NCBI RefSeq assembly: GCF_013488225.1
Contig: NZ_CP041238.1
Span: 1,575,501-1,639,500, forward strand
Direction of reading: 5' to 3'
Length of the DNA: 64,000 bases
Origin: Sinorhizobium mexicanum
GTDB taxonomy: Bacteria; Pseudomonadota; Alphaproteobacteria; Rhizobiales; Rhizobiaceae
Part shown: positions 58,927-64,000 of the stretch, piece after piece
Position numbering within the stretch: the stretch's first letter is position 1
Layout: each line of letters begins with the position of its first letter
Notes under the pieces: model-generated
Database searches by the model: none
The model's input: only the letters and a program-made list of their open reading frames with translations
Told to the model about the DNA's origin: nothing
Program-made: the position numbers and the translations under genes

Positions 58927-60303
58927 ATGAAAGTGGTCATATGCGGCGCCGGACAGGTAGGCTACGGCATTGCCGAGCGCCTGTCACAGGAAGACAACGA
59001 TGTCTCGGTGATTGACACATCCGCCGCACTGATCGCCCATATCACCGAAACCCTGGATGTGCGCGGCTATGTCGGCCACGGTGCGCATCCGGACGTCTTG
59101 GCGAGAGCCGGTGCCGATCAGGCCGACATGATCATCGCGGTGACGCTTTTCGACGAGGTCAATATCGTGGCCTGTGAGGTCGCGCATGCGATCTTCAACG
59201 TGCCGACCAAGGTCGCCCGCATTCGCGCGCAGAACTACCTCGCACCGGAATATTCGGATCTCTTTTCGCGGGAGAACGTCCCGATCGACGTGACAATTTC
59301 GCCGGAGATCGAAGTGGGGCGTCTTGTTCTTCGACGGATTTCCTTCCCGGGCGCGACCGACGTCGTCCGCTTCGCCGAGGACCGCATTGCGATGGTCGCG
59401 ATCGAGTGCATGGAAGACTGCCCGGTAGTGGACACGCCATTGCAGCAGTTGAGCGAGCTTTTTCCAGACCTTCTGGCGACCGTTACGGGCATCTTCCGAG
59501 ACGGAAAACTCATCGTCCCCCGCTCCTCCGATCAATTGCAGACGGGCGATCTTGCCTATGTCGTCTGCGATAGGGATCACACGCGCCGCACCCTGGGACT
59601 CTTCGGACATGAGGAGCAGGAGGCGCGGCGGATCATCATCATGGGGGGCGGCAATATCGGCTATTTCGTCGCGCGCACGATCGAGGAGCAGCAGCCCCGC
59701 ATGCGGGTCAAGCTGATCGAAAACGACCGCGATCGGGCCGTATTGATGGCCGACAAGCTCAACAACACCGTTGTGCTGCACGGTTCGGCCATGGACCAGC
59801 GGATCCTGATGCAGGCCGATGTTCAGGAGGCCGATCTCGTGGTCGCGCTCACGAATAACGATCAGATCAACATCCTCGGCAGCATGATGGCGAAGCGCCT
59901 GGGCGCGAAGTCCACGCTGGTGCTGATCAACGAACCGGCCTACCAGGATTTCGCGGGCACGGCCGGTGTCGATGCGCATATCAACCCGCGGGCCGTGACC
60001 ATCTCCCGTGTCCTGCAGCACGTCAGGAAGGGCCGCATCCGATCGATCTATGCAGTGCAGAGCGGCAGGGCAGAGGTGATCGAGGCCGAGGCGCTCGAGA
60101 CGTCGCCACTGGTGGGCAAGGCCCTGCGCGAGCTCGAATTGCCGGAGGGCATCCGCATTGGCGCACTCTACCGCGACAAGGCTTTCATTCGCCCTGACGG
60201 CAATACGAGGATAAAGGCGAAGGATCGCGTCGTCCTTTTTGCAGCCGCCGAAGCGGTGCGCCACGTCGAACAACTTTTCCGAGTCAGCATCCAATATTTC
60301 TGA
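58927..60303 (+). CDS. trkA: Trk system potassium uptake protein TrkA
   Basis: The 458-residue peripheral regulator of Trk potassium channels has two Rossmann-fold RCK domains: KVVICGAGQVGYGIAERLSQ (1-140) and RRIIIMGGGNIGYFVARTIEE (about 230-370). Each is followed by a TrkA_C domain (GATDVVRFAEDRIAMVAIEC and RAEVIEAEALETSPLVGKAL). NAD(H) or ATP binds the Rossmann loops. No trkH is in the window. Its place after ntrYX is the usual alphaproteobacterial order. Confidence 0.97.
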   Translation: MKVVICGAGQVGYGIAERLSQEDNDVSVIDTSAALIAHITETLDVRGYVGHGAHPDVLARAGADQADMIIAVTLFDEVNIVACEVAHAIFNVPTKVARIRAQNYLAPEYSDLFSRENVPIDVTISPEIEVGRLVLRRISFPGATDVVRFAEDRIAMVAIECMEDCPVVDTPLQQLSELFPDLLATVTGIFRDGKLIVPRSSDQLQTGDLAYVVCDRDHTRRTLGLFGHEEQEARRIIIMGGGNIGYFVARTIEEQQPRMRVKLIENDRDRAVLMADKLNNTVVLHGSAMDQRILMQADVQEADLVVALTNNDQINILGSMMAKRLGAKSTLVLINEPAYQDFAGTAGVDAHINPRAVTISRVLQHVRKGRIRSIYAVQSGRAEVIEAEALETSPLVGKALRELELPEGIRIGALYRDKAFIRPDGNTRIKAKDRVVLFAAAEAVRHVEQLFRVSIQYF

Positions 60304-60315
60304 GGTCTCGCCCCA

Positions 60316-61179
60316 ATGCCGAGAATTGCTTATGTCAACGGCTCTTACGTGCCGCATTCCGAAGCCGCTGTTCACGTCGAAGACCGCGGCTACCAGTTCG
60401 CGGACGGTGTCTACGAAGTTTGCGAGGTTCGGCACGGCTTTATCGTGGACCTCAACCGGCATTTGGACCGTCTCGATCGATCCTTAAGGGAACTGCGGAT
60501 CGGCTGGCCGATGAGCCGCGCGGCGTTGATTCAGGTCATCCGCGAGGTATTGCGCAGGAACCGGGTGCGCAACGGGCTTTTCTACCTGCAGGTGACCCGC
60601 GGCGTGGCGCGCCGCGACCACGTCTTCCCGACGAAGGAGACGCCGCCGTCGCTCGTCGTCACGGCCAAGCGGACGGATGCCACCGCCATCGCGAAGAAGA
60701 ATGCCGAAGGGATCGCGGCGATAACGGTGCCGGAAAATCGTTGGGATCGGGTCGACATCAAGTCGGTCGGTCTGCTGCCGAACGTGCTTGCACGCCAGAA
60801 GGCGAAGGAGCTCGGCGCTCAGGAAGCGATCTTCATCGATACCGACGGCCTCGTCAAAGAGGGGGCGGCGACGAACGTCTGGATCGTCGATCGAGACGGC
60901 ACCCTGCGCACCCGCCCGGCGGAGCACGGTATCCTGCGAGGTATAACGCGGACCACCTTGATGGACGTAGCCAAGCCACTTGGCCTGAAGGTTGAGGAAA
61001 AGCCATTCTCGGTGGAGGAGATGCTGACGGCGCGCGAAGTGTTCGTTACAGCGGCGACCAGCATCTGCTTTCCCGTCGTTGCCATCGACGGAAAGACGAT
61101 CGGCAATGGTCATCCAGGAAGCATAGCACAGAATATTCGCGAAGCCTTTTTCGACATTGCGGAAAAGACATTGATTTGA
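60316..61179 (+). CDS. dat: D-amino-acid aminotransferase
   Basis: The 287-residue class IV PLP aminotransferase matches D-alanine transaminase: YVNGSYVPHSEAAVHVEDRGYQFADGVYEV, then the PLP lysine in DIKSVGLLPNVLARQKA, DGLVKEGAATNVWIV and TAATSICFPVV. It would convert D-alanine and 2-oxo acids, useful for cell-wall D-glutamate. It starts 12 bases after trkA. The D-amino-acid rather than branched-chain specificity is by family pattern. Confidence 0.92.
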   Translation: MPRIAYVNGSYVPHSEAAVHVEDRGYQFADGVYEVCEVRHGFIVDLNRHLDRLDRSLRELRIGWPMSRAALIQVIREVLRRNRVRNGLFYLQVTRGVARRDHVFPTKETPPSLVVTAKRTDATAIAKKNAEGIAAITVPENRWDRVDIKSVGLLPNVLARQKAKELGAQEAIFIDTDGLVKEGAATNVWIVDRDGTLRTRPAEHGILRGITRTTLMDVAKPLGLKVEEKPFSVEEMLTAREVFVTAATSICFPVVAIDGKTIGNGHPGSIAQNIREAFFDIAEKTLI

Positions 61180-61288
61180 TACCAAACTTGGAGAGGCGTC
61201 GGGGACGGACACTGTGACGCTTCGAAACGCAGAATGTGACAAAATGCACCGGCGTCTAAAGGCCGGCAAATAAGAAAGAAGCGGCGCG

Positions 61289-61531
61289 ATGGCGGAACGT
61301 TCTCAAAACTTGCAGGATCTCTTTCTCAATACGGTCCGCAAGCAAAAGATTTCATTGACTATTTTCCTGATCAACGGTGTCAAGCTGACAGGTGTGGTCA
61401 CATCTTTTGACAATTTCTGTGTATTGCTACGCCGCGACGGTCATTCTCAGCTCGTCTACAAGCACGCCATCTCGACGATCATGCCGGGTCAGCCCTTGCA
61501 GATGTTCGAGAATGAGGAAGCCGCATCCTGA
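61289..61531 (+). CDS. hfq: RNA chaperone Hfq
   Basis: The 80-residue Sm-like protein forms hexamers that pair small RNAs with targets. It has Sm1 ([32 protein letters not shown]) and Sm2 ([18 protein letters not shown]) with the conserved YKHA. A short acidic tail follows. It is upstream of hflX with 6 bases between. In rhizobia hfq affects nitrogen-fixation regulation, and it sits just downstream of the ntr genes. Confidence 0.98.
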
Positions 61532-61537
61532 CGGGAC

Positions 61538-62935
61538 GTGAGGAACATTACCAAGCGTGATTCAAAATCGTCGTCGATCATCCCGGAGCTCGAACGGCTC
61601 CGCGATGACATGCGCGCGGTCGTCGTCGTTCCGGTTCTGAAGAAGACGGGGAAGGCAGCGGCCGAGATTCTGTCTGCGCCAGTGACGCGCTCCGATGAAA
61701 GTCGTCTGGACGAGGCAATGGGCCTCGCGCTTGCCATCGATCTCGACGTCGTGCACGGAACGATCGTTTCGGTCGCCCAGCCGAAGCCGGGTACCTTGCT
61801 TGGCAGTGGCAAGATCGAGGAGATCGGCCATATCCTGGACGAAAAAGATGCCGGGCTCGTGATCGTCGATCACCCGCTGACGCCGGTGCAACAGCGCAAC
61901 CTCGAGAAGGAATGGAACGCCAAGGTCATCGACCGGACGGGCCTCATCCTGGAAATCTTCGGGCGGCGCGCCTCCACCAAGGAAGGCACGCTTCAGGTCG
62001 ATCTCGCGCATCTCAACTATCAGAAGGGCCGACTGGTCAGAAGCTGGACCCACCTCGAGCGCCAGCGCGGCGGTGCGGGCTTCATGGGCGGTCCCGGTGA
62101 AACGCAGATCGAGGCCGACCGTCGCCTGCTGCAGGAGAGGATCGTTCGGCTGGAACGCGAATTGGAGCAGGTGCGGCGCACCCGGCAGCTCCACCGCTCG
62201 AAGCGCAAGAAGGTGCCGCACCCGATCGTGGCGCTGGTCGGCTACACGAACGCGGGCAAGTCGACGCTCTTCAACCGGATGACCGGCGCGGGCGTGCTGG
62301 CCGAGGACATGCTTTTCGCGACGCTTGATCCGACGCTCAGGCGTCTCAAGTTGCCGCATGGGCGCATGGTCATTCTGTCCGATACGGTCGGTTTCATCTC
62401 CGATCTGCCGACCCACCTCGTTGCGGCCTTCCGCGCGACGCTTGAGGAAGTGCTCGAAGCGGACCTGATCCTGCACGTGCGCGACCTTTCCGATCCGGAC
62501 AACCAGGCACAGGCGAGCGACGTATTGCGCATCCTTGCCGATCTCGGCATTGACGAGAAGGAAGGCGCCGAGCGGATCATCGAGGTGTGGAACAAGATCG
62601 ACAAGCTCGAACCTGAGGTGCGCGAGGCGCTCGTTAAGAAGGCGGCAAGCACGCCGAACACGGTCGCCGCTTCTGCTGTGACCGGCGAGGGCGTCGATCA
62701 CCTGCTCGCCGAGATCGGCCGCCGTCTTTCGGGCGTGTTGACCGAGTGCACGGTCGTTCTTGGCCTCGACCAGCTGCAGCTGTTGCCCTGGGTCTACGAG
62801 CACTCGATCGTCGATGGCCGAGAGGACCTTGAAGACGGAAGGGTCAGCCTTGACCTGCGCCTGACCGAGGGCGAGGCTGCAGAGCTTGAACGGCGGCTCG
62901 GCAACGGACCGAAACCGGTCGAAGAGGATTGGTAA
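61538..62935 (+). CDS. hflX: GTPase HflX
   Basis: The 465-residue ribosome-associated GTPase has an N-terminal HflX domain (VSVAQPKPGTLLGSGKIEEIG ... FGRRASTKEGTLQVDLAHL), a coiled region (GPGETQIEADRRLLQERIVR) and the G domain: G1 GYTNAGKSTLF, G3 DTVGF, G4 NKID. It starts at GTG 61538, with an in-frame ATG later at 61610 as an alternative. It follows hfq and converges on mazG. Confidence 0.95.
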   Translation: MRNITKRDSKSSSIIPELERLRDDMRAVVVVPVLKKTGKAAAEILSAPVTRSDESRLDEAMGLALAIDLDVVHGTIVSVAQPKPGTLLGSGKIEEIGHILDEKDAGLVIVDHPLTPVQQRNLEKEWNAKVIDRTGLILEIFGRRASTKEGTLQVDLAHLNYQKGRLVRSWTHLERQRGGAGFMGGPGETQIEADRRLLQERIVRLERELEQVRRTRQLHRSKRKKVPHPIVALVGYTNAGKSTLFNRMTGAGVLAEDMLFATLDPTLRRLKLPHGRMVILSDTVGFISDLPTHLVAAFRATLEEVLEADLILHVRDLSDPDNQAQASDVLRILADLGIDEKEGAERIIEVWNKIDKLEPEVREALVKKAASTPNTVAASAVTGEGVDHLLAEIGRRLSGVLTECTVVLGLDQLQLLPWVYEHSIVDGREDLEDGRVSLDLRLTEGEAAELERRLGNGPKPVEEDW

Positions 62936-62959
62936 CGCGACTGACGCGACGGCATCCCG

Positions 62960-63793
62960 CTACGTCAGCTGTCGCTCGATCGCCTTTGCTGCTTGCCAGA
63001 GCTCTTCCATGCGCTCCAGAGAAGCGGCGTCAAGCGTCTCTCCACCTGCTTCCAACTCCTGTTCGATATGGCCGAAGCGACGGCGGAACTTGGTGTTGGT
63101 GCCGCGGAGCGCCATTTCCGGGTCGGTGCCGACGTGGCGGCCGATATTGACGACGGCGAAGATCAGGTCACCGAGCTCGTCGGCAACCTTTCGCTGATCT
63201 CCGTCCTTGAGCGCCTGCCGCAGTTCGGTGATCTCCTCCTCGATCTTGTCAAGGATCGGCTCGGGCTTCGACCAGTCGAAGCCGACCTTTGCCGCGCGTT
63301 CCTGCAGCTTGAGCGCTTCGACCAGGGCCGGGAAGCTGCGTTGCACGGACCCGAGGTGGCCGGCATCGGCATCCTGCGGTAGACCACGCCGCATACGGCG
63401 TTGCCGCCGGTCCGCCTTTTCCGCGCGCTTGATCTCGTCCCATTGCAGTTTGACCGCCTCGGGCGTATCGGCGTCGGAGCGGGCGAAGACGTGCGGATGG
63501 CGACGGATCATCTTGCGGGTCACGGCTTCGACGACATCGCCGAAGGAGAACTCACCGGCTTCTTCCGCCATGCGGGCGTGAAAGACCACCTGGAGCAGAA
63601 GGTCGCCGAGCTCGTCGCAGAGATCGTCCATGTCATGGCGCTCGATCGCGTCGGCAACCTCGTAGGCCTCTTCGACCGTGTAGGGTTTTATCGTCTCGAA
63701 GGTCTGGACGATGTCCCAGGGGCAGCCGGTGTCCGGCTGGCGGAGCGCCGCCATGATATCGAGCAGCCGTTGAATGTCGCGAGAAGGTTCCAT
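62960..63793 (-). CDS. mazG: nucleoside triphosphate pyrophosphohydrolase MazG
   Basis: The 277-residue protein hydrolyses NTPs to NMPs and pyrophosphate. It has two MazG domains: CPWDIVQTFETIKPYTVEEAYEVADAI, DELGDLLLQVVFHARMAEE and KVADELGDLIFAVVNIGRHV near the C-terminus. The EExxE/ExxD metal motifs are present in both. The start is at ATG 63793; the gene before it on the minus strand ends 3 bases upstream, so they are an operon. It converges on hflX. Confidence 0.95.
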   Translation of the reverse strand: MEPSRDIQRLLDIMAALRQPDTGCPWDIVQTFETIKPYTVEEAYEVADAIERHDMDDLCDELGDLLLQVVFHARMAEEAGEFSFGDVVEAVTRKMIRRHPHVFARSDADTPEAVKLQWDEIKRAEKADRRQRRMRRGLPQDADAGHLGSVQRSFPALVEALKLQERAAKVGFDWSKPEPILDKIEEEITELRQALKDGDQRKVADELGDLIFAVVNIGRHVGTDPEMALRGTNTKFRRRFGHIEQELEAGGETLDAASLERMEELWQAAKAIERQLT

Positions 63794-63796
63794 GGC

Positions 63797-64000
63797 TCAG
63801 TTCAGCGGTATGGTGTTCTGGTCCTTGCCGGCCTGATAGTGCTCAGACAGGCGGTGATAGCGCGCGCGGATACGAGCGTCCTGCGCGGCGAGTCTTTCCT
63901 TTGTCTGTTGGTCGGCGTCGCGCGTCAGTGCCGCTATCGAGCCCGATTTCCAGAAGGCGTTTTCCTGTGCATAGCCGCCCGGCTCCAGCCGGAAGACTTC
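63797..64000 (-). CDS. hypothetical protein, N-terminal part outside the window
   Basis: The minus-strand frame from the right edge (64000) to TGA 63797 gives 67 residues, beginning EVFRLEPGGYAQENAFW and ending KDQNTIPLN. It is Arg/Gln-rich and probably helical (QQTKERLAAQDARIRARYHR). It lies 3 bases before the mazG start, so the two genes are likely co-transcribed. Too little is visible for a family. Confidence 0.5.
   Translation of the reverse strand, partial: EVFRLEPGGYAQENAFWKSGSIAALTRDADQQTKERLAAQDARIRARYHRLSEHYQAGKDQNTIPLN

Overview
This window looks like core chromosome of a fast-growing rhizobium, most likely Sinorhizobium (Ensifer) and close to S. meliloti. Four things point there. 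The composition is GC-rich with long antisense open frames. The gene order tpiA-secG-pyrG-kdsA-eno-ftsB-pdhABC-lpdA-lipA-ispDF-dusB-ntrBC-ntrYX-trkA-hfq-hflX-mazG is the rhizobial one. Each pyruvate dehydrogenase E1-beta and E2 subunit carries a lipoyl domain, as in alphaproteobacteria. Two families of intergenic palindromic mosaic repeats (RIME-like) recur in the gaps. I found no rRNA, tRNA, CRISPR array, insertion sequence, prophage or integrase. The species assignment is inference from remembered gene order, not a database match.

Bases 1-13 kb hold scattered single genes: a partial DUF599 membrane protein, L-serine dehydratase (sdaA), DUF1489, a D-Ala-D-Ala carboxypeptidase with a SPOR domain, a membrane protein of unknown role, a transglutaminase-like cysteine proteinase, a two-lobed PilZ protein beside a PAS_5 protein, a rhomboid protease, a CBS-domain protein, a patatin, hisI and folE. 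Bases 13.5-28.6 kb hold a NifU-like scaffold, yidD, DUF2267, DUF1697 and thrS. They are followed by an acyltransferase gene that appears broken by a small deletion, a secreted unknown, a nitroreductase/flavin-reductase pair, a CitE-like protein opposite a DUF2336 protein, parE, an alpha/beta hydrolase and a DprE1-like FAD oxidoreductase.

Bases 28.9-33.1 kb form an envelope-signalling patch: an OmpR-type regulator and kinase, two tandem small periplasmic DUF1344 proteins, YceI and cytochrome b561. Bases 33.3-49.4 kb are central metabolism: triose-phosphate isomerase, SecG, CTP synthase, KdsA, enolase, FtsB, the complete pyruvate dehydrogenase complex with an esterase and an acetyltransferase between pdhC and lpdA, lipoate synthase and a COQ10-like protein. 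Bases 49.4-64 kb hold pncC and ispDF on the minus strand, then the nitrogen-regulation block dusB-ntrB-ntrC-ntrY-ntrX, trkA, a D-amino-acid aminotransferase, hfq, hflX and the convergent mazG.

Most of the window is ordinary core genome and I do not see a convincing undescribed multi-gene system. The items most worth checking are the apparent deletion/frameshift in the acyltransferase gene (17681-18495), the orphan intrinsic terminator near 8.9 kb that may end a small RNA, the two repeat families, an NtrX that lacks the GAFTGA loop, and an unpaired DprE1-like oxidoreductase.
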